Shown here piece after piece: positions 36,394 to 44,368 of a DNA stretch of 47,678 nucleotides. Source of the stretch: Lentisphaerota bacterium (GTDB lineage: Bacteria; Verrucomicrobiota; Lentisphaeria; Victivallales; UBA1829); the NCBI GenBank assembly GCA_015061565.1, contig SUWI01000012.1, positions 1-47,678 on the forward strand. Reading direction: 5' to 3'. Each line of letters begins with the position of its first letter. Position 1 is the stretch's first letter. A program made the translations under genes and the position numbers. A model generated the notes under the pieces. It searched no databases. It worked only from the letters and a program-made list of their open reading frames with translations, and was not told the DNA's origin.

Positions 36394-37416
36394 TTACTGC
36401 GCGGTGAAGTGGACCGTGAATCTTTTGCTGCCGCAGGTGAATATGACATCCGTCCGGCCGGGACGCAGGGCTTTCAGTTCGATTTCCGCTTTGTCGCGGC
36501 GGAGCGGCCAGACACCGTCCTGGTCGTGTTCGAGCTTGACCCGGCAGATGCTCGGATCATAACTGAACACTTTCCAATAGTAGCCGCTGGAAGGAACTTC
36601 ACCGAGATCGAAATCGATATCCGATCCCACCGGGAGAATAGTTTCGTAATGTTCATCCTGCCCCAGGAAAGAATAGGAGAAATATCTGTCATTCTGCAGC
36701 AGTCTGGTTCCCGGAGGAGGTGCGGCTGCGGGAGCCGGAGCAGGCGCAGGCGCGGCGACTGCGGGCTGTGCAGCCGGAGCAGGTGCGGCAACTGGAGCAG
36801 GTGCAGGCGCGGCGATCGTTCCAGAGGCGGCCGGAGCAGGGGCGGCAATCATCCCGGGAGCGGCGGCAGGCTGGGCCGCGGCAATGACCGGGCCGGAGAG
36901 ATCGGCATCGACATCGCGGAACCGGGCGGTGGAACCAGGTCCGGCGGTCAGCCGGATGCGGATGTACCTGGCCGGAACGTTCAGCGGGAAATACCATTTG
37001 CATTTCTGATCGTAAGCGCTCAGCTGAACGGCCTGCCGGTTGGCGGAAATCACTCTCGTCCGGGTGTCGTCCAGAGTTTCATATCCGGCCATCGCCGTTC
37101 CGGCGCCGGACACTTTCAACTCCAGCTTGAGCGTGCTTCCGGACAGCTGATAAAGATCGGATACGACCGACTGTTCCCGGTTCGGAACAGACCGCAGTTC
37201 AAGACAGAAATCATCGCGGTCCGTCGTCGGCAGGATACGAGCTCCGCCGCCGTCCGCTGTCAACGTCCATCCCGGCGCGGGGGAATATCCCGACGGACTG
37301 CCGCGGAAATCTCCGTTGATCGGCAGATCGATATCGTTGTCCGCAACGGCGGGGACGGTTCCCAGCGCCGTCAGCATTGCCGCCGCCAGGGAAACTTTCA
37401 AAAGATTTATTTTCAT
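36394..37416 (-). CDS. Exported protein with Ala/Pro-rich linker and chagasin-like (I42) domain
   Basis: A 340-aa protein with a clear signal peptide (LKVSLAAAMLTALGTVPAVA, cleavage near residue 26). Residues ~30-170 look like a beta-sandwich that could bind carbohydrate (NGDFRGSPSGYSPAPGW). Residues ~180-240 are a low-complexity Ala/Pro linker with repeated APAPA. The C-terminal ~90 residues contain VPSSGYYWKV and a strand pattern like the NPTTGY loop of chagasin family cysteine-protease inhibitors. ATG 37416 is chosen since GGAGG lies 6 nt upstream. It could be a secreted or periplasmic protease inhibitor, or an adhesin-like module. The inhibitor idea rests on one motif. Confidence 0.6.
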   Translation of the reverse strand: MKINLLKVSLAAAMLTALGTVPAVADNDIDLPINGDFRGSPSGYSPAPGWTLTADGGGARILPTTDRDDFCLELRSVPNREQSVVSDLYQLSGSTLKLELKVSGAGTAMAGYETLDDTRTRVISANRQAVQLSAYDQKCKWYFPLNVPARYIRIRLTAGPGSTARFRDVDADLSGPVIAAAQPAAAPGMIAAPAPAASGTIAAPAPAPVAAPAPAAQPAVAAPAPAPAPAAAPPPGTRLLQNDRYFSYSFLGQDEHYETILPVGSDIDFDLGEVPSSGYYWKVFSYDPSICRVKLEHDQDGVWPLRRDKAEIELKALRPGRTDVIFTCGSKRFTVHFTAQ

Positions 37417-37456
37417 CATCAACCTCCATATAGTTGTTCAAAAAATGCTTTGTGTT

Positions 37457-37485
37457 CAATATATTCCCAAATGATGCCGTTTTCA
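37457..37485 (-). promoter_or_regulatory. Promoter of the chagasin-like exported protein gene
   Basis: Minus-strand TTGAAA (37480-37485), a 17-nt spacer and TATATT (37457-37462), ~40 nt before the ATG. Confidence 0.65.
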
Positions 37486-37497
37486 AACCGATTCCGA

Positions 37498-38049
37498 TCA
37501 TTCCGCCGAAGATTTTTCCTGACCGGAGGCAAGATCACAGCGCATGATGTAATCATCCTTGAAAAAGCCATGGCCGACCTCTTCCTTTTCGCTGCGCCAG
37601 CGGAAAAAACCGGCCCGGCAGTAAGCATTCTGCGCCCGGAGATTCTGTTTGTTCACGTTCAGCGAGATATAAGAAGCACCTGCCTGTCTGGACTTTTCGA
37701 TCACATAGTTCAGCCCCATATTCCCGATCGAACGGCCGTGATAGGAAAAATCCAGATACAGCTTTTCCAGCCGCATGAATTTGCCGCCGTCTTCCTCCTT
37801 CAGATGCCAGCTGATGTAGCCGATCGGGGTTTCCGCATCGGAGATGATGGCAAATTTCATGCCTTCGGACCATTCCTTCCGCAGCACTTCCTGGTCATAC
37901 ATCATCCCCATCATATAGGGAATCTGTGCGGACGGGATCAGGTCCCGGTAGGTTTCCGGGAAGATCTTCCACGCCAGGGATTCGATGGTTTTCAGCTGTC
38001 CGGCATCCGTAATTTCGCGGATCGTGATTCTGTCATTGTCCGGTTTCAT
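37498..38049 (-). CDS. GNAT family N-acetyltransferase
   Basis: A 183-aa acetyltransferase of the RimI-like type. The fold is recognisable from ITIREITDAGQL, IGYISWHL, MRLEKLYLDFSYHGRSIGNMG (degenerate acetyl-CoA-binding motif A) and ISLNVNKQNLRAQNAYCRAGF, a typical GNAT motif B. AGGAGA lies 8 nt before the ATG, inside the end of the HAD phosphatase gene, with only 3 nt between the two, so they are translated together. Substrate unknown; small-molecule amines or a protein N-terminus are possible. Confidence 0.88.
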   Translation of the reverse strand: MKPDNDRITIREITDAGQLKTIESLAWKIFPETYRDLIPSAQIPYMMGMMYDQEVLRKEWSEGMKFAIISDAETPIGYISWHLKEEDGGKFMRLEKLYLDFSYHGRSIGNMGLNYVIEKSRQAGASYISLNVNKQNLRAQNAYCRAGFFRWRSEKEEVGHGFFKDDYIMRCDLASGQEKSSAE

Positions 38050-38052
38050 GGA

Positions 38053-39096
38053 TCATTTCTCCTGTGAGCTTTTTTTCGGCGCCGGGGCTTTTTTCCGGAT
38101 TTTGACCTGATCGCCATAGATCGTTTTCCAGTCGTTGCGCATGGAAACGGGGATCCAGCCGTACTTTTTGCAGTCGCGCCGCATCTGGTCCGCCTTCTTC
38201 AGGTTGCCGTATTCGCGTTCCAGGTCATCGCAGAGGAGCATGAACCCGAGCGCGCGGTAAGGGTTGCCGCTGATCGTGTAATTGAGCATGCCTGCATCGC
38301 TCATCGCATTGCCGAACGCCAGCACCGGCTGAACTCCGATTTCACGCACAATCGCCGAAACCTTGTTCATCTGCAGGTCCTTGACCAGATTTTTCCCGCC
38401 CAGCACCAGCTTGTCGCCGCGGGTATAAATATAATCCAGCGCATCACGGTTCCCCTGCCTGTCGGATACGATCGTGCTGTCGGAACCGATGATCTGATGC
38501 GGCGGCAGACGCAGAATCTTCGTCAGCGGACGCACGGTCAGCCGGTCCGTGCCGCTGATGACATACACCGTGAAACCGTTTTTCCGCAGATAATCCACGA
38601 TCTCAAGCATCGGCAGGTAGAAGGCATCCCCGCGTTTCAGGTTGGTGAATCCCGGCTGGTCTTCCTGCATGAATTTGCGGACGAAAGCGTCGAATTCGGC
38701 CAGCGTCATGCCGCGGTAAGCCTCCGACACCATCCGTTCCCGGTTCTTGTCCAGTTTCGGGAATTTCCCTTTTCTCGATGCTTTCGCGGCGGCGGTCTGT
38801 TCGGCGGTCGCGCGGTAATTCGGATCTTCCAGCACCCGGTGTTCGAACAGGAGCCAATCGAAATAGGTCGGATCCGTTTCCAGGAAAAGCGTGCCGTCCA
38901 GGTCAAAGACTGCGATCCGCCTTTCAACGGGGATGTAATCGGCGGAACCCCGGGCCGTGACGGCGTTCACATATTCGACCAGGGCGACCCTGGCCGGCGC
39001 TTTCTCGTGCCACAGCGACAAAGGCGCCGAGGCGCATCCCGTTACGACTATCGCAAACAGAACACAGACCACGATCCGGCAGCAATGGATTTTCAT
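38053..39096 (-). CDS. HAD-superfamily phosphatase lipoprotein
   Basis: A 347-aa HAD hydrolase exported as a lipoprotein. The N-terminus has a hydrophobic stretch ending in the lipobox VVTGC, so C21 would be lipidated. HAD motifs are present: motif I FDLDGTLF (D65, D67), motif II ISGTDR, and motif IV GNAMSDAGML. The region between ~80 and 200 is a helical cap. The enzyme would act in the periplasm or at the outer membrane, releasing phosphate from an organic phosphate. ATG 39096 is used because AAGGAG lies 5 nt upstream and the signal sequence starts there; the longer open frame has neither. It leads a two-gene operon with the GNAT gene. Confidence 0.88.
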   Translation of the reverse strand: MKIHCCRIVVCVLFAIVVTGCASAPLSLWHEKAPARVALVEYVNAVTARGSADYIPVERRIAVFDLDGTLFLETDPTYFDWLLFEHRVLEDPNYRATAEQTAAAKASRKGKFPKLDKNRERMVSEAYRGMTLAEFDAFVRKFMQEDQPGFTNLKRGDAFYLPMLEIVDYLRKNGFTVYVISGTDRLTVRPLTKILRLPPHQIIGSDSTIVSDRQGNRDALDYIYTRGDKLVLGGKNLVKDLQMNKVSAIVREIGVQPVLAFGNAMSDAGMLNYTISGNPYRALGFMLLCDDLEREYGNLKKADQMRRDCKKYGWIPVSMRNDWKTIYGDQVKIRKKAPAPKKSSQEK

Positions 39097-39159
39097 TTCG
39101 TCTCCTTTTTTCAACGTTATTTTTGACATTCGTTTCAGCTGATTCAGCAAAACGCAGGA

Positions 39160-39187
39160 AATATATACCGCGGAGACGAAAAATCAA
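39160..39187 (-). promoter_or_regulatory. Promoter of the HAD lipoprotein-GNAT operon
   Basis: Minus-strand TTGATT (39182-39187), a 16-nt spacer and TATATT (39160-39165), ~64 nt before the ATG. Confidence 0.65.
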
Positions 39188-39274
39188 GTCGTAAATACGG
39201 GGAAAGAGATCATCGGTAAAAGGATTTTGAGGATGTACTGCGTCAACGTGAAACCAACAGTTTCCGCGGACTGT

Positions 39275-39310
39275 GGGTATACTGGGTTGCATAGGCTGAA
39301 TGGGTAAAAC
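39275..39310. repeat. Left 9-nt-periodic G-rich array of a second, empty cassette
   Basis: GGG-type triplets begin at 39275, 39284, 39293 (AGG) and 39302, exactly nine bases apart, in units such as GGGTATACT. It mirrors the C-rich array at 39394-39432 and resembles the arrays around the four-helix-bundle gene at 5188-5923. Confidence 0.7.
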
Positions 39311-39352
39311 GCGGAAGACATACGCTGGCGCGAGATCACATGGAATGAACAC

Positions 39353-39385
39353 GTGCCTGGGACACCTGTCTTCAAAGCCTGGCAC
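39353..39385. repeat. REP-like imperfect palindrome inside the second cassette
   Basis: GTGCCTGG (39353-39360) and CCTGGCAC (39378-39385) form an 8-bp stem with one T-T mismatch around a 17-nt loop. The GTGCC-GGCAC form resembles repetitive extragenic palindromes mobilised by RAYT-type transposases; no such gene is in this window. Confidence 0.5.
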
Positions 39386-39393
39386 CAGACGTT

Positions 39394-39432
39394 CCCGGAA
39401 AACTCAGAACACCCAGAGCACCCATAATACCC
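39394..39432. repeat. Right 9-nt-periodic C-rich array, inverted relative to 39275-39310
   Basis: CCC-type triplets begin at 39394, 39403 (CTC), 39412, 39421 and 39430, exactly nine bases apart. The array ends 27 nt from the stop of the glycosidase-like gene. Confidence 0.7.
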
Positions 39433-39459
39433 AATGATTTTTATCACTGCCCGTTCGTT

Positions 39460-41430
39460 TTATTCCGTTTCCGTCACGACCATGCAGTACCCGCTCATCT
39501 CCGGCACCGTGAAATGGACATAACCGTCCGCGGTCCTGAACGGCAGTTCCGTCCGGCCCGGCGCCAGATAAACTTTCTTTACCGCAGCTCCATCCAGGCG
39601 CAGGGAAACTTCCACCTCTTTCGCCGGGATCTCTTCCTCGATCAGCAGCGTTTTGCCGCGCAGTTCCGGCACGTAATTCAGCAGATGCACGATCCGCTGC
39701 GGTCCTTTCCGGGTCACGAAAGCGCGGGCAAACGATGGCAGATTCTTCCCCGTTTTCAGCAGCGGAGTCCCGAAAACATGCCGCAGCATGATCTCCAGCA
39801 CTTTCCGCAGGTCCGGCGAGGCATGTTCGTAATAACTTTCGCACAACGGATACGTACAATATGCACATTGCCCGTTCAGAATCAGGAACGGCAGGTCGGT
39901 CAGCTTATCCGGCGGCGTGTAGAAGTAAGAATACATGCCGTCCCAATGCCGGTTGTAATACGGCGCGACGATTTTCCCGGCGACATTGGCCGGATCCAGC
40001 GCACGCACCTGAAGACCCTTGGAATAAGTCGCCAGCGGCATTGCCGGGATTTCGTCCGCATGATCCCCGGTCAGGCGGAAATACGCCGGATCGTAATCGC
40101 AGGGACCCAGATATTCCGCTCCCCAGACTTTGTCGAAACGGAATTGTTTTTCCGCGGGATCGAGGCCGGATTTTCCGGTGGCGATCAGCTTCTTCCCGGC
40201 TCGCAGATGCGCTTCCGTTTTCGCGGCCAGAACATCGTCCAGCAGAATGTCGTCCGGCAGGATCAGGATCTCATACTTGCTCCAGTCGCTGTCCCGGTCG
40301 ATGAACTCGAACTGCATTTTGAGTTCGGAAAGCATGCGGGTGGCTCCGATCAGCCCATGCGACCCGGTCAACGCACCGGAAAACACCACGCCGATGTCGG
40401 CCAGATTTTCCGCGCCGTCGAACCATTCGTCATACTGTTTGATCTTGCGGTAGATTTTCCCGATCCGTTCGAACACGCATCCATTCAGGTCGCCGCGCGG
40501 ATGCAGATGGTCGCCGATATTCGGCCTCATGCCGTTCGCCAGTCCGAAAAAGAGATCGTATTCCACCGCGGTCTGCGGTCTCAGGCTGCCGAAATCCCCC
40601 CAGTTGTTGAAACGACCGGTCATATTGAGCACGGGTCCTTCCGTCAGCGTCCGGTAATAACGCGAGGTCAGCGGCAGATAATCATATCCCCACGAAGGAT
40701 TGGTCGGCAGACATTCGCATTCCAGATACGAGCCGATCCGGGCATTGTCCTTGGCGGAGATGCCGAGGAAATAGGTCAGCAGGCCGTTTTTCTTCGGCTG
40801 GATCAGTTCGGAAATGTCGGTCGCCATCCGGAGCGTGGTCTGGCGCGCGAACTTCATCACCTCGGCCTCGCAGTTCGGATCCAGCCCCTGCTCCCGCATC
40901 ATCGCAGTGCACACGGGACAAACGCACGGGAACACGTTGAAGCTGTCGAACAGGAAACCCGCCACCGGATAACGGTCCCGCACCTCGCGGATCAGCCCCA
41001 GCAGATGGTCGTGCCAGGGGGAATTCATGCACATGGTACGCATGTAAGGCGTGACCCAACCGAGGTCGTAAATCTCGGGATGGAGCGCCTCGCCGCGCAT
41101 TCCGATCCGGGACCATTCCGGATGCCGGACCGCGTCCTCGTTGGAAAGGCCGCAGTTGAAATAAGCCGAGACCTGAATGCCCCGCTTATTGCAGGCGGCA
41201 ACGACTTCTCCGAACAGGTCGCGCCCTTCCGGCAGGGAAGGATGCCGGATGCCGGTTTTCGTGTCGAAGTAACAGAATCCCTGATTGCATTTGGCATGGA
41301 AACCGACCAGGTCGGCCCCGGCGTTGTGAAGTTGTTCGGCGAATTTCTCCGCATCGAAAGCATGGCCCACGTCGGGACACGCCTGCATCGTGTGGAGATC
41401 GAAAAACATTGCATATTTCGGGCGGTACAT
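39460..41430 (-). CDS. Glycoside hydrolase-like protein with beta-galactosidase trimerisation-type domain
   Basis: A 656-aa protein without signal peptide. Residues ~1-330 look like a TIM barrel related to fucosidase/GH42-type glycosidases (MFFDLHTMQ, ADLVGFHAKC, GIQVSAYFNCG, PVAGFLFDSFNVF). A beta-galactosidase trimerisation-like flavodoxin fold follows (~340-540: ENLADIGVVFSG, YEILILPDDILLD), then a small C-terminal beta-domain ending YVHFTVPEMSGYCMVV. The Asp in FLFDSF is a possible catalytic residue by position only. It has its own strong promoter (41530-41558), and a truncated paralogue lies just upstream (41595-41785). It probably hydrolyses imported oligosaccharides. Exact family and substrate unknown. 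Confidence 0.78.
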   Translation of the reverse strand: MYRPKYAMFFDLHTMQACPDVGHAFDAEKFAEQLHNAGADLVGFHAKCNQGFCYFDTKTGIRHPSLPEGRDLFGEVVAACNKRGIQVSAYFNCGLSNEDAVRHPEWSRIGMRGEALHPEIYDLGWVTPYMRTMCMNSPWHDHLLGLIREVRDRYPVAGFLFDSFNVFPCVCPVCTAMMREQGLDPNCEAEVMKFARQTTLRMATDISELIQPKKNGLLTYFLGISAKDNARIGSYLECECLPTNPSWGYDYLPLTSRYYRTLTEGPVLNMTGRFNNWGDFGSLRPQTAVEYDLFFGLANGMRPNIGDHLHPRGDLNGCVFERIGKIYRKIKQYDEWFDGAENLADIGVVFSGALTGSHGLIGATRMLSELKMQFEFIDRDSDWSKYEILILPDDILLDDVLAAKTEAHLRAGKKLIATGKSGLDPAEKQFRFDKVWGAEYLGPCDYDPAYFRLTGDHADEIPAMPLATYSKGLQVRALDPANVAGKIVAPYYNRHWDGMYSYFYTPPDKLTDLPFLILNGQCAYCTYPLCESYYEHASPDLRKVLEIMLRHVFGTPLLKTGKNLPSFARAFVTRKGPQRIVHLLNYVPELRGKTLLIEEEIPAKEVEVSLRLDGAAVKKVYLAPGRTELPFRTADGYVHFTVPEMSGYCMVVTETE

Positions 41431-41529
41431 TTCTTATCCTCAGATTTGCATCCCAAGTTGATTTCGTCGTATTTTGTCAGCCGCGCATATTAGATTACAA
41501 CTCATCCGCACCGGCTGCACGGTTTCAGT

Positions 41530-41558
41530 ATTATACTTCCGATTCCGACCCTTTACAA
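41530..41558 (-). promoter_or_regulatory. Promoter of the trimerisation-type glycosidase gene
   Basis: Minus-strand TTGTAA (41553-41558), a 17-nt spacer and a consensus TATAAT (41530-41535). The leader is ~95 nt long. The promoter lies between the paralogue remnant and the intact gene. Confidence 0.7.
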
Positions 41559-41594
41559 GCAGGAATCAGAGGTTTATCAATCAAATACTGGCTT

Positions 41595-41785
41595 TCAATT
41601 ACTTTTTCTGACCAGGATGACCAGATGGTCGCTGGGAATCCTGACATCGAACAGGAATTTGCCGTCCGCCCAGCAGCGTTATGGAGTTGTTCGGCGAATT
41701 TCTCCGCATCAAAAGCATGCCAAACATCGTGACACACCTGCATTGCGTGGAGATCGAAAAACATCGAATATTTCGGGCGGTACAT
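41595..41785 (-). pseudogene. Internally deleted paralogue of the trimerisation-type glycosidase gene
   Basis: The first ~37 codons (MYRPKYSMFFDLHAMQ to EQLHNA) match the start of the gene at 39460-41430. At about 41677-41682 the sequence jumps, in another frame, to a C-terminal end (ADGKFLFDVRIPSDHLVIL, stop 41595-41597) that aligns with the last residues of the same protein (ADGYVHFTVPEMSGYCMVV). About 590 internal codons are missing. It is thus a tandem paralogue that lost its middle by one deletion, not a partial duplication. Confidence 0.8.
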
Positions 41786-41817
41786 TTTTTTGGATCCCAT
41801 CTATTCCTGTTCAGATT

Positions 41818-43650
41818 TTATTTTTTTTCGTTAAGCTTCCGCTCCAAGGCTTTTTTCCACCTGACAAATCGTGTCATGTCAAAGGGATATTTGTGTTTTA
41901 TGCGCAATGTCTGTATATATTTCTCCAGAGATTCAATTTTCATTTCTGTCTCCTGCCGGTTCTCTGGAGAAGCCGTTACCGTAATATAGGCTGCATCAAC
42001 TGAAATTCTAGCCAATTTCACATGAAATAGTGTTTTGGCATTATCTGATGCCAATTTTTCCATTTCATCAAATTTACGAGACCATCGGTTCAGGTTTTCC
42101 GGATTCAGGTATGGAAAATCGCAAGTATTAAAAACTGAGCGGATACCAGCTTTGGCTGCATCCTGACAGCCTTGTTCGACTTCATGCAGATATTCTCTGA
42201 ACAATGGGGCGGCTTTACCATAATAAAAGTCAGTAAAATCGTGAATGATATGATTAATGTCTTCGTCCGGGTTACGGTAAAGCCTGAGCAGCAAATATGA
42301 TTGCAATTCAAAAAAACCGCTTCTATCCCTGCCGCTGGAATCATGTTCAAAATATGTTCCGGAAATACCCATGTCCCGCATCGTAAGAATATCACGGGAA
42401 ATACGTTTCAAATTGCTAATCGGGGGACATGTCAGATAGAGTCGATCAGGATACGGCAGAGTATAATACCAATACCATACTTCTGTTTTTGCCGCAATCC
42501 ATTTCTGCAGACATTTCAAAGTTTTCTGCTGTTTTTCCTGTTCAAGGGGGGCGATAAAGCTTGAATAGATTGGACAAAAAATAATTATCAGATTATCTGG
42601 AATTTCCAGATTTTGCGGCATGTAAATTGCTGACAAATATGCAAAAGCGGAAATTTTTACATCCGGATACAGTTGTTTCACCGTTTTGCAGAAATCGAAC
42701 AAATATTTATAATACGCGCCTGCACCTCTGTGCTGATACTTGATTCCTGCCTTACGGCACTCCGGACAACAGCAGAATTCCTGGTAAGTAATATCATTCA
42801 TGGACATGGAAAAAATACCGTCTTTCCGCCCGGTCCGGGCAATTTCCCGTTCCAGCTGACCCAACGCATTTTTGGTCAATTCCGCTTGAAGTTCCAAATT
42901 GCTGAAGCAAAGTTGCCCATGAGGGTAGCGCACACCTTTTTCATTCATGGGAAACCATTCAGGATGCTTCTTGAAGTAATTTTGTTCTTTGATCCATTTT
43001 AATTGAGGATTCAATCTGCGATGATGAATACCAGGATGGAGATAATAAGACAATGCGTGAATGGAGGGGCGGTATTCTGTTCTTGCATTTCTGATGCCAG
43101 GGTATTCCGACAGGAGAATATTTTGCCGATTGCGGCAGTGATACAATGCAACAGGTTTGCGGTAAGAATCAATGCCACGGCTCAAAAAAGCTGTTTGCAT
43201 ACCCCGTATCTGAAAAGGATAATTTTTGCATATTTCACCGGTATTCACAGTCAATTTTGACTGACGGGGTATTCGGATGTCTCCATAAGCTGAAAACCAT
43301 CTAAATCCAATTGTTTCAAGAAACTCATAAACAGCATTCAGCCGTCCATTTGTCCCGGAACCGTTCAGATAGAGATCATTTTCTTTATTCTGAATACGGC
43401 AGGATTTTTTTTCAATTCCTGTGCCCAGAAAAATATTTTTATGCCCCGGAGTTTCAGAAATTTTGAATTCAGCTCCAGATGCGGCATTCAGGAAATAGCG
43501 CAGTTCTTCTGCTGCCTGCCGGTCAATTTCATGATTGGACGTATTGACAATGACATAATCCGTTTTTTGGTTTTCCGCCAATGTCAGGGTTTCCGCACCT
43601 GCATAAAGCGGAAATCCCAAAGCACAGATGAGTCTGGCCATTGTTTTCAT
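41818..43650 (-). CDS. Secreted DUF4838-domain protein
   Basis: A 610-aa protein with a signal peptide (ARLICALGFPLYAGA, cleavage near residue 19). The N-terminal domain (~20-130) resembles the non-catalytic alpha-glucuronidase/GH20 domain (VNTSNHEIDRQAAEELRYF). The DUF4838 part contains NDITYQEFCCCPECRKAG near residue 295, the counterpart of the cysteine motif in the larger homologue at 15024-17645. It lacks the long C-terminal extension of that protein. ATG 43650 with AAGGA 9 nt upstream starts the signal peptide; the longer frame overlaps the pseudopilin gene. It is visibly more AT-rich than its neighbours. The gap to the pseudopilin stop is 17 nt. Polysaccharide-related; reaction unknown. 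Confidence 0.8.
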   Translation of the reverse strand: MKTMARLICALGFPLYAGAETLTLAENQKTDYVIVNTSNHEIDRQAAEELRYFLNAASGAEFKISETPGHKNIFLGTGIEKKSCRIQNKENDLYLNGSGTNGRLNAVYEFLETIGFRWFSAYGDIRIPRQSKLTVNTGEICKNYPFQIRGMQTAFLSRGIDSYRKPVALYHCRNRQNILLSEYPGIRNARTEYRPSIHALSYYLHPGIHHRRLNPQLKWIKEQNYFKKHPEWFPMNEKGVRYPHGQLCFSNLELQAELTKNALGQLEREIARTGRKDGIFSMSMNDITYQEFCCCPECRKAGIKYQHRGAGAYYKYLFDFCKTVKQLYPDVKISAFAYLSAIYMPQNLEIPDNLIIIFCPIYSSFIAPLEQEKQQKTLKCLQKWIAAKTEVWYWYYTLPYPDRLYLTCPPISNLKRISRDILTMRDMGISGTYFEHDSSGRDRSGFFELQSYLLLRLYRNPDEDINHIIHDFTDFYYGKAAPLFREYLHEVEQGCQDAAKAGIRSVFNTCDFPYLNPENLNRWSRKFDEMEKLASDNAKTLFHVKLARISVDAAYITVTASPENRQETEMKIESLEKYIQTLRIKHKYPFDMTRFVRWKKALERKLNEKK

Positions 43651-43667
43651 TTGTGAAAATCCTTCCA

Positions 43668-44339
43668 CTAAAAAGTTGAAATCCAAAAAGGCTGATTAGC
43701 TGCGGGAATATCTATCCATCGAAAAGTTCCTGCATGTCCATCCATATAATTGCAGGTAAAGGTTCCATTATGCCGTTCTATGTTCAAATACTTGTCAAAT
43801 TGGCTTTTCGACGTGTAATGCCATTGGCGGTTCCAGCAGACGACCTCATGCATAGCCGAGGGGGATTTGATTTTACTCCTGCGCAGCCAGTTGGAAATTT
43901 CATTTCCCACTTGCCCATTAATCGCAAAATGATAAGTTGCATAATTAATGACAGAACATCTCAAAGATCCTCCGACTGGAGTGCGGACCGCCGGACAATT
44001 CATCATGGCCGAGCGGAATGACTCACCATCGCCATCGACTCCGGTTTTTTCAAGAAAACCATTCATAGATAAACGGCTTCCCCAGAGTGTTTTTTTTGCA
44101 CTTCCGTTTCCATCGGCCGGTACACACCATTGATTATAGGTATCGGCATAATTGGCGGTGGAATGCGCCAAGCCTCTCATTTGGTTCAAACAAGATGTTT
44201 TCAGCGCCATATTTTTGGCGTTCTGAAGCGCCGGCAGCAGCATGGACGCCAGAATCGCGATGATCGCGATCACGACCAGGAGCTCGATCAGTGTAAACAG
44301 CTTACTGCTTTTCATTACTTTTTGTTTTGATTTTTTCAT
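43668..44339 (-). CDS. Prepilin-type N-terminal cleavage/methylation protein, H-X9-DG pseudopilin
   Basis: A 223-aa pseudopilin with a short basic leader, [21 protein letters not shown] beginning at residue 15, Glu at +5 and Leu14 in place of Gly before the cleavage site. The C-terminal H-X9-DG motif is HNGTFTCNYMDGH. AAAGGA is just upstream of the ATG. It stands between the GH10 gene (29 nt) and the DUF4838 gene (17 nt), completing the third regulator/pseudopilin/secreted-protein module. Such pseudopilins are proposed parts of a type II secretion-like machine; no other secretion gene is in the window. Confidence 0.9.
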   Translation of the reverse strand: MKKSKQKVMKSSKLFTLIELLVVIAIIAILASMLLPALQNAKNMALKTSCLNQMRGLAHSTANYADTYNQWCVPADGNGSAKKTLWGSRLSMNGFLEKTGVDGDGESFRSAMMNCPAVRTPVGGSLRCSVINYATYHFAINGQVGNEISNWLRRSKIKSPSAMHEVVCWNRQWHYTSKSQFDKYLNIERHNGTFTCNYMDGHAGTFRWIDIPAANQPFWISTF

Positions 44340-44368
44340 ACCGGTCCTTTCTCTTTTTGGTTTCTATT

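Noticed and set aside
36690-36870. Apparent tandem repeat of GC-rich units
   Set aside because: It is the coding sequence of the Ala/Pro linker in the chagasin-like protein, not a DNA-level repeat element.
39514-41493. Plus-strand open frame of ~660 codons
   Set aside because: Antisense image of the trimerisation-type glycosidase gene, rich in Arg/Pro/His as typical for shadows.
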